DNA of 64,000 nt from Bacillus solitudinis. Its GTDB lineage: Bacteria; Bacillota; Bacilli; Bacillales; Bacillaceae_D. The position numbers and the translations under genes were made by a program. The notes under the pieces are model-generated. The model was not told the origin of the DNA. It saw only the letters and a program-made list of their open reading frames with translations, and searched no databases. This document shows, piece by piece, positions 16,888-26,579 of the stretch; position 1 is the first letter of the stretch, and each line of letters opens with the position of its first letter. Location: positions 3,447,966 to 3,511,965 of the forward strand of contig NZ_KZ454943.1 of the NCBI RefSeq assembly GCF_002797395.1, read 5' to 3'.

Positions 16888-18513
16888 TTAGCACTCAATT
16901 TTATCTGCAAAATGGATATCATCAATTTGCAGCAGTGCTTTTAGAACAGAAGAATCAACTTCTTTATCAACAGCAAGCATCATAATCGCTTCGCCACCTT
17001 CTGCTGCGCGTCCTACTTGCATTGTAGCGATGTTTACATTATGTTCAGCAAGAAGTTGCCCCATACGTCCAATAACACCAGGACGGTCATCGTGTTGAAT
17101 ATAAATGAGGTGTCCTTCTGGAACAAAATCAACATTAAAACCATTTACATTGACGATTCGAGCACCGTATTCTTTAATAAATGTTCCTCTTAGTTCAAAT
17201 GAACGTTCTTCACCTTTTACGATTGCATGGATAACGTTTGAGTAACCATACGTACGGTCAACATGCTTTTCGCCATAACTAATGCCACGCTCTTTTGCAA
17301 TTAGCGATGCATTTACATCATTTACCGCTGCATCAACACGAGGTTGAAGGAAACCGGCCATTAAACTTCTTGTCGTGATTGACGTTTCTAATTCGCGAAC
17401 CGTTCCACCGTATATTACTTCAATCTCTTTAACTGGTGTACGCATTACTTGTGACAAAATATTTCCCATCTTTTTAGAAAGCTCATAAAATCGCTTTACT
17501 TTTTCATATACTTCTTTGGATAACGTTGGTAAATTAATGGAATTGCTTGCTGGTTGTCCTTCTAGGAAGTTTAATACTTCTTCAGACACTTGCGCCGCTA
17601 CATTTAACTGAGCTTCCTTTGTAGAAGCTGCAATATGAGGAGTTCCAATAACATTTTCAAATTCTAATAATTCGCGGTCAGTTGCAGGCTCTTCTTCGAA
17701 TACATCTAGTGCAGCCCCGCCAACATGTCCATTTGCTAGGTAGTGCTTTAATGCTTGTTCATCAATAATTCCACCACGAGCACAGTTAATTAGGAAAACG
17801 CCTTTTTTCGTTTTTGCGATGTTTTGCATTCCCAGTAAACCTTTAGTTTCTTTGGTTAATGGAGTATGAACTGTAATGATATCAGCATTTGCTAACACTT
17901 CATCAATTGTTGCCGGTGTAACCCCAATCTTTTCGGCTCTTTCCTTCGTTAAAAATGGGTCAAAAACAAGTAATGGCATTTCAAATGCTTTTGCACGTTG
18001 GGCAATCTGTGTTCCGATACGTCCAAATCCGACGATGCCAAGTGTTTTACCACGAAGCTCAGATCCTTGGAACGCTTTCCGTTTCCATTCGCCTGCTTTT
18101 ACAGAAGCACTTGCTTGTGGAATTTTACGGAGAAGAGAGCAAATCATGGCAAAAGTATGCTCAGCTGTAGAAATTGTATTACCATCTGGTGCGTTCACGA
18201 CCACAACCCCATGCTTTGTTGCTGCATCTAAATCAATATTATCAACACCAACTCCAGCACGTGCGACAATTTTTAAATTAGGCATCTTTGCTAATAGCTC
18301 TTCAGTTACCGTTGTTGCACTACGAACGAGTATGGCATCAAAAGATGAAAGCTCATCATCAGAAACATCAGCTACATATTTTTCTACACAGTCGACTTGG
18401 TTACTTTGAAGTAAGGGAAGTAATCCTTCTTTACTCATGGCATCAGATACTAGGATACGGTGCTTTGTTTCCAAATTACTTGAATTCTTTTCAACTACAG
18501 CTTGATCATTCAT
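16888..18513 (-). CDS. serA: D-3-phosphoglycerate dehydrogenase SerA
   Basis: This 541-residue NAD-dependent dehydrogenase catalyses the first step of serine synthesis. It shows the Rossmann motif GKTLGIVGFGRIG, the catalytic arginine in NCARGGIIDE, and the histidine in GTPHIAAST. An intervening domain follows, then a C-terminal ACT domain (IYIQHDDRPGVIGRMGQLL). Compared with the B. subtilis enzyme it has about 17 extra N-terminal residues before HRILVSDAMS. That start is supported by GGAGG 10 bases upstream of the ATG. An 11-bp inverted repeat lies in its 5' region. It stands alone on the minus strand. Confidence 0.95.
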   Translation of the reverse strand: MNDQAVVEKNSSNLETKHRILVSDAMSKEGLLPLLQSNQVDCVEKYVADVSDDELSSFDAILVRSATTVTEELLAKMPNLKIVARAGVGVDNIDLDAATKHGVVVVNAPDGNTISTAEHTFAMICSLLRKIPQASASVKAGEWKRKAFQGSELRGKTLGIVGFGRIGTQIAQRAKAFEMPLLVFDPFLTKERAEKIGVTPATIDEVLANADIITVHTPLTKETKGLLGMQNIAKTKKGVFLINCARGGIIDEQALKHYLANGHVGGAALDVFEEEPATDRELLEFENVIGTPHIAASTKEAQLNVAAQVSEEVLNFLEGQPASNSINLPTLSKEVYEKVKRFYELSKKMGNILSQVMRTPVKEIEVIYGGTVRELETSITTRSLMAGFLQPRVDAAVNDVNASLIAKERGISYGEKHVDRTYGYSNVIHAIVKGEERSFELRGTFIKEYGARIVNVNGFNVDFVPEGHLIYIQHDDRPGVIGRMGQLLAEHNVNIATMQVGRAAEGGEAIMMLAVDKEVDSSVLKALLQIDDIHFADKIEC

Positions 18514-18575
18514 ACTCTACACTCCTCCGTAATGATATCGTTTTTTTCACTGTAAAACTTTAAAGTAGCTGCGTC

Positions 18576-18611
18576 AATGATAAAGAAGAGAAAAATCCTA
18601 TCTTTATCATT
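18576..18611. repeat. 11-bp inverted repeat upstream of serA
   Basis: AATGATAAAGA (18576-18586) and TCTTTATCATT (18601-18611) form a perfect inverted repeat with a 14-base spacer. It lies 63-98 bases upstream of the serA start, between the divergent serA and M14 peptidase genes. It could be an operator or an RNA hairpin in the serA leader. No regulator is identified. Confidence 0.6.
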
Positions 18612-18730
18612 GAAAGCCCTAACACAAAAAAACAGCTGCTCACCGACAATATCGTAAATAAGAATTGAAGGAAACGTCTACAATCCTTTTTTACCACATA
18701 TATATAGTGGGAGTTAGGAGGGATGTTGGT

Positions 18731-19783
18731 TTGAAATATGAAGTTAAGCAAGGGGATACCCTTGCAAAGGTAGCTAATTTTTTTGAGGTTCGCCCTTTCG
18801 ATTTATTATTATTTAATCAGGAACTGACTTCCGAGCGTTCCTACATTCAACCTGGAATGCAGCTGGACATACCAACAATACAAAAAAAACTTCAAAAAAA
18901 AGATAACTTTCACCATACTTTAGAGTTTGGGCCAAATGATTTAGAAGAGATCGTTCCTTGTCTTAAGCATTTGGGAGTCCGTGTCGAAATTATAGGATTC
19001 TCTGTTATGAAAAAGCCAATTTATGCATTTTCGATAGGAACGGGTAAGAAAGAAGTTTTTTATTCCGGAGGTTGGCATGCAAATGAATGGCATACTTCGA
19101 AATTTTTAGCGAAGTTTTTGTATGAGTGTGCTGTGTTTTTTCAAAAAGGACATGCTTGGAATGATTACGAACTGTCTGCGATATTTAAAGAAATTAAGCT
19201 TTATGTGGTTCCAATGGTTAATCCAGACGGAGTGGAGTTAGTACAGCAAGGCATTTACAAGAGCCATCCATTTTATGACCTTGTTACGAAGATTAATCAA
19301 GGACAAACCCGCTTTGAACATTGGTCTAGCAACATACGCGGAGTGGACTTGAACCACCAGTGGCCAGCTGGGTGGGAGATCGAGGCAAAAGAAAGTCCTC
19401 AAAATCCCTGGTCGAGACATTTTAGTGGGCAAGAACCATTGACCGAACCAGAAGCGAAAACGATTTATCGTTTAACAAGAAGACAATCCTTTGCACATGT
19501 TCTAGCCTTCCATTCACAAGGACAGGTTATTTACTGGGGCTATCGGGGAATGGAGCCGCCAGAAAGTAAGAGAATGGTGGAGCGTTTATCGTTAAAAAGT
19601 TCATATACACCCGTTTTGACTGCTGACAGTGATGGGGGGTTTAAAGATTGGTTTATTCAAGAAACCGGTCGTCCTGGTTTTACGATTGAAGTCGGCGTTG
19701 GTACCAATCCTTTACCAAACGAAACCTTTGCTGAAATTTGGGCAAACAATGTACAACTTGCCTTAGAAGGATTAATTTTATGA
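18731..19783 (+). CDS. LysM-M14 peptidase, probable gamma-D-glutamyl-L-diamino acid endopeptidase
   Basis: This protein of about 350 residues begins with a LysM domain (YEVKQGDTLAKVANFF), followed by a zinc carboxypeptidase (M14) domain. The domain carries GGWHANEWHTSKF (first His and Glu ligands), VPMVNPDGVELV, GVDLNHQWPAGW, LAFHSQGQVIYW (third His ligand) and the catalytic Glu in FTIEVGVG. B. subtilis YqgT and Lysinibacillus sphaericus endopeptidase I have the same layout and cleave muropeptides. The TTG at 18731 is chosen because AGGAGGG (18716-18722) is 8 bases upstream. There is no signal peptide, in line with an intracellular or spore-compartment enzyme. Confidence 0.85.
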   Translation: MKYEVKQGDTLAKVANFFEVRPFDLLLFNQELTSERSYIQPGMQLDIPTIQKKLQKKDNFHHTLEFGPNDLEEIVPCLKHLGVRVEIIGFSVMKKPIYAFSIGTGKKEVFYSGGWHANEWHTSKFLAKFLYECAVFFQKGHAWNDYELSAIFKEIKLYVVPMVNPDGVELVQQGIYKSHPFYDLVTKINQGQTRFEHWSSNIRGVDLNHQWPAGWEIEAKESPQNPWSRHFSGQEPLTEPEAKTIYRLTRRQSFAHVLAFHSQGQVIYWGYRGMEPPESKRMVERLSLKSSYTPVLTADSDGGFKDWFIQETGRPGFTIEVGVGTNPLPNETFAEIWANNVQLALEGLIL

Positions 19784-19890
19784 TAATCGTATTGATAATT
19801 AAATCGAATGGAGGTACAATTTACCTTGTAGAGCGTGTTCAAATAGTAAATTAAATATTGGGCATGGCTTCGGGTGATGCCCATTACTTA

Positions 19891-19930
19891 GTGTCTGTTC
19901 AGAGGGGAACCCTTTGAACAGACACTTTTA
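19891..19930 (+). terminator. Long hairpin terminator before the GntR-family gene
   Basis: A 16-bp stem (GTGTCTGTTCAGAGGG with CCCTTTGAACAGACAC, one G-U pair) has a GAA loop and is followed by TTTT. It probably ends the M14 peptidase transcript. A weaker GGGCAT / ATGCCC hairpin lies at about 19860-19882. Confidence 0.75.
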
Positions 19931-19950
19931 AAAAGAACGAGGTGAAGGCT

Positions 19951-20676
19951 TTGACGATTCGTCATGTACGACCTAAGAAAATATCTGAGATTGTTGCTGA
20001 GCAACTCACTGAAATGATTAAGTCCGGTGAGGTTGAACCAGGAGATCGCCTTTCTACGGTACAGCAACTTGCTGATGAATTTAATGTTGGGCGTTCCGCG
20101 ATTCGTGAAGCATTAAGTGCATTAAAGGCTGTTGGTTTAGTTGAAATTAGACAAGGCGAAGGAACGTTTGTAAAGAAAATAAATCACGATCTTGCGAGTT
20201 TAGTTATTCCATCTGTTGAATTTATGAAGCAGGATGATGTGCGTCAATTATTTGAAATTCGCAAAATTGTTGAGACAGGAGCGGCGTCGCTTGCGGCAAT
20301 GAATCGAAGCGAAGAAGACTTATTTAAAATTGAAAGCATCCTGCATGAAATGAAGCGAGCGGAAGGCGATGGCGAGTTAGGAGAACGTGCTGACGTTGAA
20401 TTTCATCTAGCAGTTGTTACCGCAACGCAAAACTCAATGCTCAATAAATTACTTGAAGTTGTTTCTGATACAATGCAAGTCACCATGAGAGAAGCAAGAA
20501 AGGTTTTCTTTTACTCGGAGCGAGAGCGTTTAGCCAAATTATACGAAGAGCATTGTCAGATATACGAAGCGATTAAACAAAAGGATGCTCATACTGCCTA
20601 CGAAAAGATGATGGTGCACATCGTTGGGGTGGAAAAAGCAATGTTTTTAAAATCGGAAACAGAGACTTCCAAATAA
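19951..20676 (+). CDS. FadR-subfamily GntR transcriptional regulator
   Basis: This regulator of about 241 residues has an N-terminal winged helix-turn-helix (LSTVQQLADEFNVGRSAIREAL and VEIRQGEGTFV). A C-terminal all-helical FCD effector domain holds the metal-site pattern in EFHLAVVTATQN and the final HIVGVEKA. The FadR subfamily usually senses small organic acids; the target is not visible here. A TTG at 19951 fits the GAGGTG site at 19939-19944; a GTG at 19942 would overlap that site. It is monocistronic as far as can be seen. Confidence 0.8.
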   Translation: MTIRHVRPKKISEIVAEQLTEMIKSGEVEPGDRLSTVQQLADEFNVGRSAIREALSALKAVGLVEIRQGEGTFVKKINHDLASLVIPSVEFMKQDDVRQLFEIRKIVETGAASLAAMNRSEEDLFKIESILHEMKRAEGDGELGERADVEFHLAVVTATQNSMLNKLLEVVSDTMQVTMREARKVFFYSERERLAKLYEEHCQIYEAIKQKDAHTAYEKMMVHIVGVEKAMFLKSETETSK

Positions 20677-20836
20677 TGGGGTTTCTTTTTTTTTGTGTGA
20701 AATAATTGTTAAAAAATTTACAAAGAGTTAATATTCCCTTTAAAAACTATTGATATAGTGACAGTATTGGAGCTTGTTCAAAAGGTAATAGAATTTAGAA
20801 CAATTTTGGACAAGATAAAAAGGAGAGTTTAACTTT

Positions 20837-21883
20837 ATGGTTACAGCCGAGTGGGTGGAGGAGAACGCTATAAATGGGTTGAAAAACCTTTATTGTGAGG
20901 AATTAATGGAGATTATTAATCACAAACAGATAGAGTCGTTTTATCAACCAATTGTATGTTTAAAAACAGCATTAATTCACGGATATGAAGGATTGTCTCG
21001 TACAAATAAAGAGAGTTATTTTTCTAATCCTCTCCAGCTATTTACATTTGCAGAAAAATCAGGTCAGCTTTATACACTTGAAAAAGTAACAAGAGAACTA
21101 GTTATAGAAAGAAGTACACCATGGGTCCTAGAAAACCAAAAGCTTTTTATTAATATTAATTCACATGTCATCTATGACCCAGAGTTTACACCAGGGTATA
21201 CAAGTCAACTCCTAAAAAAATTTAAGTTAAAGCCAAGTGATATTGTGTTTGAAATTACGGAAAGAAGTGCGATTCAAGATTTTAAAGCATTTAAAGAGGT
21301 ACTTACACATTATCGTAAGCAAGGGTATAAGGTGGCCATTGATGATGCAGGCGCTGGTTATTCTTCCCTTCAAGCTATTACTGAAATTGAACCGGATTAC
21401 ATAAAGATTGATCGGTCCTTAATTTCGGATATTGATAAGATTTCATCAAAAGAGGCGATTGTTCAAGCCTTTATTACGTTTGCTAAACAAGTAAATAGTA
21501 AAATAATTGCTGAGGGTATTGAGTCAAAGGAAGAACTTAGTGTCTTAATTGGACTTGGAGTAGACTATGCTCAAGGCTTTTTTTTGGGACGACCTCATTT
21601 CCCGGGGAAGGGAGTTGAGTACCAAGCAAAGCAGGCAATTACTAAACTAAATCCTAAGGAAGGTATTGGAGGAACGTTAAAGGTCTTTTTTGACCAAACG
21701 ACACGTAAAGATATTGAGGATTATTTTAACCTATACCCACAAGCAGAACGAGTCGCAATGATTGAACGCGGACGATTGATTGGGTTGATTAAGAAGCGTC
21801 GACTGTTCCAATCTAATATTCCCTTGTATGGAAAAGTATTAGCAAAAGGATTTAGAGAAGAAGTACTCCAAAAAATTGGATAA
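20837..21883 (+). CDS. EAL-domain protein (YkuI-like c-di-GMP phosphodiesterase or receptor)
   Basis: This 348-residue cytosolic protein has an EAL domain at about residues 25-265 and a YkuI-type C-terminal domain (LKVFFDQTTRKDIEDYFN onward). Residues expected for catalysis are mostly present: E51 in YEGLSR (EGL instead of EAL), ININ, FEITERS, AIDDAGAGYSS, YIKIDRSL, IIAEGIES and AQGFFLG. It could hydrolyse c-di-GMP or act as a receptor. It has no membrane segment. AAGGAG precedes the ATG by 11 bases. The window also encodes a PilZ receptor (YpfA) at 48.6 kb. Confidence 0.85.
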   Translation: MVTAEWVEENAINGLKNLYCEELMEIINHKQIESFYQPIVCLKTALIHGYEGLSRTNKESYFSNPLQLFTFAEKSGQLYTLEKVTRELVIERSTPWVLENQKLFININSHVIYDPEFTPGYTSQLLKKFKLKPSDIVFEITERSAIQDFKAFKEVLTHYRKQGYKVAIDDAGAGYSSLQAITEIEPDYIKIDRSLISDIDKISSKEAIVQAFITFAKQVNSKIIAEGIESKEELSVLIGLGVDYAQGFFLGRPHFPGKGVEYQAKQAITKLNPKEGIGGTLKVFFDQTTRKDIEDYFNLYPQAERVAMIERGRLIGLIKKRRLFQSNIPLYGKVLAKGFREEVLQKIG

Positions 21884-21939
21884 TAAGACAGGAAGAGCGT
21901 ACTTGTTCAACCTACCTTCTAAATTCACACTCACTTGCA

Positions 21940-21973
21940 AAAAAAAGACCGACATCATGTCGGCCTTTTTTTA
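21940..21973. terminator. Bidirectional terminator between the EAL gene and fer
   Basis: AAAAAAGACCGACAT pairs with ATGTCGGCCTTTTTT around a one- to three-base loop. It has A residues on the left and T residues on the right, so it serves both convergent genes. Confidence 0.88.
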
Positions 21974-21980
21974 GTTATTA

Positions 21981-22574
<594 letters not shown>

Positions 22575-22577
22575 GTG

Positions 22578-23633
22578 ATGTTAATGAAAGTGGATGAAGT
22601 GTTGATGCTAGTCATATGTAATTCTTTTGGGCAAGAGCGATCCGTGTACGGGGCTTATCATTTGTTGAAAGGGAAAAAGTCAGCTCAAACGATTCAGGAT
22701 GGTCATTTCTTCGCGGCTCTCCCATACTTTGGTTTATTAAAACATTTAAAGAGAGAAGAAATAAATGACATTATCCATTCATTTGAAGAACGTGGTATGG
22801 CTAAGCGTTTAGCAGATGACCGAATTGAAATAACCGAAAAAGGACGGAAGAGGATTGAGGAATATTTTGAGCAACGCACCTATTTGATGTATCTCCAGGG
22901 TTGGTCTTATGATTATTTGGCTAAAATTTTTTGGCAGCGATTCACATTATATATCCAAACTTTAACGCATGTGCATGAACAATCATTTCAATTCTATCCG
23001 GTTAGTCACAATAAATCGATTCAGCGGTGGGTGAAGCAAACACTTCCATCGACAAAAGGTGAGAGAGCTGAGCAACTTGTTGAATTGTATAAGGAATGTG
23101 AAACATTTTTATTAACGTGTTATAAAGAACAGGCACAAAGCTTTGTTCTTCAGTTAAGTGGAGTAACCCAAATTGGTCATACGCTTTTGCAAGTGGCACG
23201 AATTCTTAACCGACCATTTGATGAAGTTCGTATTATGCATATTGCGTGCATTCATCAGCTTTTAGCAACTGTTACGGAAGAAGAGGACAAATTCCCAAGA
23301 CTTTCAATGTTTACGAAGGATTTAACTAAAGCGGCGACGCTTACTGAATCAACAAAAGCGACATTGGATTATTTGAAAAGGGGACTCACAGTTGATCAAA
23401 TTGCAGCTAAACGAAAACTAAAAAAAGCAACAATTGAAGATCATATTGTCGAGCTTGCATTAGAAGAGGAGAAATTCTCTATTGATCATTATGTGGGTTT
23501 GAACGAACAAGAAGAAATTTTACAGGCTGCAGAACAATTAAATACTCACAAACTTCGGGAAATAAAACTACTTGTGAATGAACAAATCAGCTATTTTATG
23601 ATTCGTTTAACATTAGCAAAAAGGAGGCTTTAA
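22578..23633 (+). CDS. ypbB: YpbB-type helix-turn-helix protein
   Basis: This soluble protein of about 351 residues carries a C-terminal helix-turn-helix region (LDYLKRGLTVDQIAAKRKLK). It corresponds by place and length to YpbB, which lies directly before recQ in Bacillus. Its role is not established; the pairing suggests a helicase accessory function. The start is uncertain among GTG 22575, ATG 22578 and ATG 22584, because the upstream site is poor. The stop is separated from the recQ GTG by one base. Confidence 0.75.
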   Translation: MLMKVDEVLMLVICNSFGQERSVYGAYHLLKGKKSAQTIQDGHFFAALPYFGLLKHLKREEINDIIHSFEERGMAKRLADDRIEITEKGRKRIEEYFEQRTYLMYLQGWSYDYLAKIFWQRFTLYIQTLTHVHEQSFQFYPVSHNKSIQRWVKQTLPSTKGERAEQLVELYKECETFLLTCYKEQAQSFVLQLSGVTQIGHTLLQVARILNRPFDEVRIMHIACIHQLLATVTEEEDKFPRLSMFTKDLTKAATLTESTKATLDYLKRGLTVDQIAAKRKLKKATIEDHIVELALEEEKFSIDHYVGLNEQEEILQAAEQLNTHKLREIKLLVNEQISYFMIRLTLAKRRL

Positions 23634-23634
23634 T

Positions 23635-25146
23635 GTGGTTCTTGAGAAAGCCTTGAAAACATGGTTTGGTTACTCCACGTTTCGCCCGGGACAAAAAGAA
23701 ATTATCAAAGAAGTTTTAACTGGTCGTGATGTTTTGGCTGTACTCCCAACTGGAACAGGAAAATCAATTTGTTATCAGCTGCCTGCTCTAATTAGTAAGG
23801 GGTTAACGCTAGTTGTCTCTCCATTACTTTCATTAATGGAAGACCAAGTTCAGGAATTGAAAAGTACGGGTATTAAATCTGTTGCAGCGATAAATAGCTT
23901 TACCGAAAAACGTGAACGTGATGAAGTAATGAGCCGACTACAGGAATATAATCTAATTTATACCTCTCCTGAGATGCTACAATCCCCCTACTTTCAGCAG
24001 AAGTTAAAAAAATGCTCTGTGTCGTTATTTGTTATTGATGAAGCTCACTGTCTTTCCCAATGGGGCCATGATTTTCGAACAGATTATTTACGCTTGGCTG
24101 AAGTAAGACAAGCTTTGGACTCCCCTCCATGTTTGGCCATTACTGCAACGGCAACCGAAGAAGTTCAACACGATATCCTGCGCATAATGAACATGAAGGC
24201 TCGAACATTTCTATATTCTGTTGACCGCTCAAACCTATGTTTGTCTGTTGAGTCATTTGAAAACCTACATGACAAACTAAAACGTTTAAAATCCTTAATC
24301 AAAACCTTAAAAGGAAATGGAATGGTCTACTTTTCTAGTCGAGCTTGGACAGAAAGTACAGCTCTTATGCTTCAAAATGAAGGAATTGAAGGAGTTAGTT
24401 ACTATCACGGGGGGATGACTACTGAGGACCGGTTACTAATTCAGCAACAATTTATGAGTGGACAATTACAACTTATTTGTTGTACCAGTGCGTTTGGAAT
24501 GGGAATTAACAAAAAAGATATTCGCTATGTCATTCATTTTCATTACCCGCTTCAACTTGAAAGTTATGTACAGGAGATTGGCAGAGCGGGAAGAGATGGA
24601 GAAAATAGTTTGGCCGTCCTTCTATATTGCAAAGAGGACCAAAAGTTAGCTAAAGCTTTAAGCACTGGTGAACTACTGAGCGATGAGCAAATTCGCGTGT
24701 TGTTAACAGAGCTCTCTACAAGCGACTACTTATCGATAGAGAAGGAACGACATCTAAGCGAATTGACTGGTTGTTCAGAAAATGCATGGCAAACACTTCG
24801 TTATCAATTAGAAAGCCGGGGCGTTCTACAATCAAATAAAATTAGGCCCTTTTCCCTTGAATCTTTAAGTAAGGATGTAAAATATGAGCAAGATTTAAGG
24901 GCGTTGGATAGACAAAAGAAACTCTATACCTTTGAAGCTTGGATTCACTCAGCGACATGTAAGCGTGAAAAACTATTAGCTTATTTTTCAGAAGAGCTTA
25001 AATCGAAACCAGTTGCCTGTTGTCATGTTTGTGGTTTTAATATTCAGAAGTATCAAGACGATCTCCCTGCTCAAACGAAAGATATTCGTTCGTGGGAGGA
25101 AATGCTGGCAACAATTTTCCTTCAATATGAAAGGAATGAAACATGA
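23635..25146 (+). CDS. recQ: ATP-dependent DNA helicase RecQ (short, RecS-like)
   Basis: This 503-residue superfamily 2 helicase shows motif I GTGKSICYQLPALI, motif II VIDEAHCLSQWGHDFR, motif III ITATATEE, motif V CTSAFGMGINKKDIRYVIH and motif VI QEIGRAGRDG. Zinc-binding cysteines occur in ATCKREKLLAYF and ACCHVCGF near the C-terminus. The length fits the short RecQ (RecS) form without an HRDC domain. The GTG has a good AAAGGAGG 8 bases upstream. The 3' end overlaps ypbD by ATGA. It acts in replication-fork and recombination repair. Confidence 0.93.
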   Translation: MVLEKALKTWFGYSTFRPGQKEIIKEVLTGRDVLAVLPTGTGKSICYQLPALISKGLTLVVSPLLSLMEDQVQELKSTGIKSVAAINSFTEKRERDEVMSRLQEYNLIYTSPEMLQSPYFQQKLKKCSVSLFVIDEAHCLSQWGHDFRTDYLRLAEVRQALDSPPCLAITATATEEVQHDILRIMNMKARTFLYSVDRSNLCLSVESFENLHDKLKRLKSLIKTLKGNGMVYFSSRAWTESTALMLQNEGIEGVSYYHGGMTTEDRLLIQQQFMSGQLQLICCTSAFGMGINKKDIRYVIHFHYPLQLESYVQEIGRAGRDGENSLAVLLYCKEDQKLAKALSTGELLSDEQIRVLLTELSTSDYLSIEKERHLSELTGCSENAWQTLRYQLESRGVLQSNKIRPFSLESLSKDVKYEQDLRALDRQKKLYTFEAWIHSATCKREKLLAYFSEELKSKPVACCHVCGFNIQKYQDDLPAQTKDIRSWEEMLATIFLQYERNET

Positions 25147-25730
25147 AGAAACAAGATGTTTTAGCAAACATGTCAAAGCGAATTTTATATTTAAATGTGT
25201 ATGGATCTCAAGCTCTGATGCTTGTCATTGCACTAATAGCCGGACTATTCCTTTTTGATGAATGGGCAGAGTTTTCTAAGTTGTGGAATTGGAATGACGT
25301 AAATATCCTCTTGTTTGGAGGAACGCTTGCGCTTATAGTTGTCAGTATCGATATGGTATTAGCTAAATGGGTCCCTGCTCGCATGTTAGAAGATGGAGGT
25401 ATAAATAAGAAAATATTCGGCTCGATTTCAATTCCCCATTTAGTTCTCCTTTGTATAGTGGTCTCAGTCTGTGAAGAGATACTATTTCGTGCCGTGCTTC
25501 AAAGTGCATTTGGCCTTGTTATAGCGAGTTCATTCTTTGCATTCATTCATTTTCGATATATGAAAAAGCCAGTCCTTTTTTTATCTGTTGTAATGGTTAG
25601 CTTTTTTTTAGGAATTCTTTTTGAATGGACAGGAAATATAGTTGTAACGATTGTCGCACATTTTCTCATTGACTTTTTATTAGGACTTGATTTAAAAAAG
25701 AAGTCCAAACGAGTACGCTTTGAACTTTAG
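25143..25730 (+). CDS. ypbD: CPBP-family intramembrane metalloprotease (YpbD)
   Basis: This 195-residue protein with about five to six membrane helices has the CPBP (CAAX-protease-like) motifs VCEEILFRAVLQ, FAFIHFRY and HFLIDFLLG, with the glutamates and histidines expected for the active site. The natural substrate is unknown. Its ATG overlaps the recQ stop (ATGA), giving the ypbB-recQ-ypbD order of B. subtilis. Confidence 0.85.
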   Translation: MKKQDVLANMSKRILYLNVYGSQALMLVIALIAGLFLFDEWAEFSKLWNWNDVNILLFGGTLALIVVSIDMVLAKWVPARMLEDGGINKKIFGSISIPHLVLLCIVVSVCEEILFRAVLQSAFGLVIASSFFAFIHFRYMKKPVLFLSVVMVSFFLGILFEWTGNIVVTIVAHFLIDFLLGLDLKKKSKRVRFEL

Positions 25731-25773
25731 CTTTTGTCCGCATATGCCGATATTAAGAGTGGAGGTGTGGAGG

Positions 25774-26004
25774 ATGGCAGGTGAATCACAGGACCAAGCA
25801 AGGAGCCTTCGAAAACAAATGAAACAATTTAAGAAAGAAGAGAGTATTAAAAAGGTATCGCTTCCGCCTAGAGGCGAATATCATAGAAATCGCCGTTCAA
25901 AACGCATGAAAGTTAAAATTACTTTTCCGGTAATTCGACTACTTCTAATGTTGTTTCTTTTGTTAGTTATTTTGGCGGTGACCTCACCATCGTGGCTTAA
26001 TTAA
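25774..26004 (+). CDS. Short YpbE-like single-pass membrane protein, no LysM domain
   Basis: This 76-residue protein has a highly charged cytoplasmic N-terminal part (ARSLRKQMKQFKKEESIKK) and one C-terminal membrane helix (VIRLLLMLFLLLVILAV). It occupies the position of ypbE, whose B. subtilis product continues into an external LysM domain. Here a TAA follows directly after the helix, so the LysM part is absent. The ATG at 25774 is supported by GGAGG 8 bases upstream; an earlier in-frame ATG at 25720 overlaps ypbD and lacks a site. Homology to YpbE is inferred from context and layout only. Confidence 0.62.
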   Translation: MAGESQDQARSLRKQMKQFKKEESIKKVSLPPRGEYHRNRRSKRMKVKITFPVIRLLLMLFLLLVILAVTSPSWLN

Positions 26005-26060
26005 TTCGTTCTATTCTACCCCTTGTCTACATAGAGTGAACATGTGGGGAGGTGTGTGTA

Positions 26061-26513
26061 ATGGGAGCAATCAAGCCTTGGAAACTCAATAAAGTCACAG
26101 GTATTGTCGAAGTGATGTTAGAAGAGCTTGTAGTAAGAAAAGAAAAGTTAGCTAAATTTGAACGAGCAAAAATGATATGGTCACTTGCAGTAATGTTCTG
26201 TTTAGCTGTTTTTTTGTTTTTTGGTTATGATACTTTATCGAAATCCGAATATGCTTTTGGAACAAATCTATTATCTTCATTATTGGCAAATGCTCATTTG
26301 CTACTCCTGGTGTTGATATTATCTGTAGGACTTACACAAGTTCGTCACTTTGAAAAGAAATCTAAAAAAGCAGAAAAAGAATTTGAAGGTTTGCGAGAAG
26401 AATTAATGGAGCGTTCTTCGGAGCTTTGGAATGAAGATTATGAGTGGCGTGACAGACAAGACGTCTATGATTATATGAAAAAAGAGTTTGATATTAATTT
26501 ATTTTATAAGTGA
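26061..26513 (+). CDS. ypbF: YpbF family protein (DUF2663)
   Basis: This 150-residue protein has two membrane helices (MIWSLAVMFCLAVFLFFGY and LLLVLILSVGLTQ) and a charged C-terminal tail (KKSKKAEKEFEGLREELMERS). This layout, the length and the place between ypbE and ypbG match YpbF/DUF2663, whose function is unknown. The ATG at 26061 has GGGGAGG 8 bases upstream. A terminator follows the stop directly. Confidence 0.78.
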   Translation: MGAIKPWKLNKVTGIVEVMLEELVVRKEKLAKFERAKMIWSLAVMFCLAVFLFFGYDTLSKSEYAFGTNLLSSLLANAHLLLLVLILSVGLTQVRHFEKKSKKAEKEFEGLREELMERSSELWNEDYEWRDRQDVYDYMKKEFDINLFYK

Positions 26514-26514
26514 A

Positions 26515-26560
26515 AAGACACCTCGCAAACGGGAAAACCGTGAATGAGGTGTCTTATTTT
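26515..26560 (+). terminator. Terminator after ypbF
   Basis: AAGACACCTC (26515-26524) pairs with GAGGTGTCTT (26546-26555), with a further possible small hairpin in the loop (ACGG / CCGT), followed by ATTTTAT. Confidence 0.82.
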
Positions 26561-26579
26561 ATAATGTTGCGCTATAAGA

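Noticed and set aside
17876-18409. Plus-strand frame of 177 codons opposite serA
   Set aside because: It overlaps the conserved serA coding sequence, has no ribosome site and no recognisable motif.
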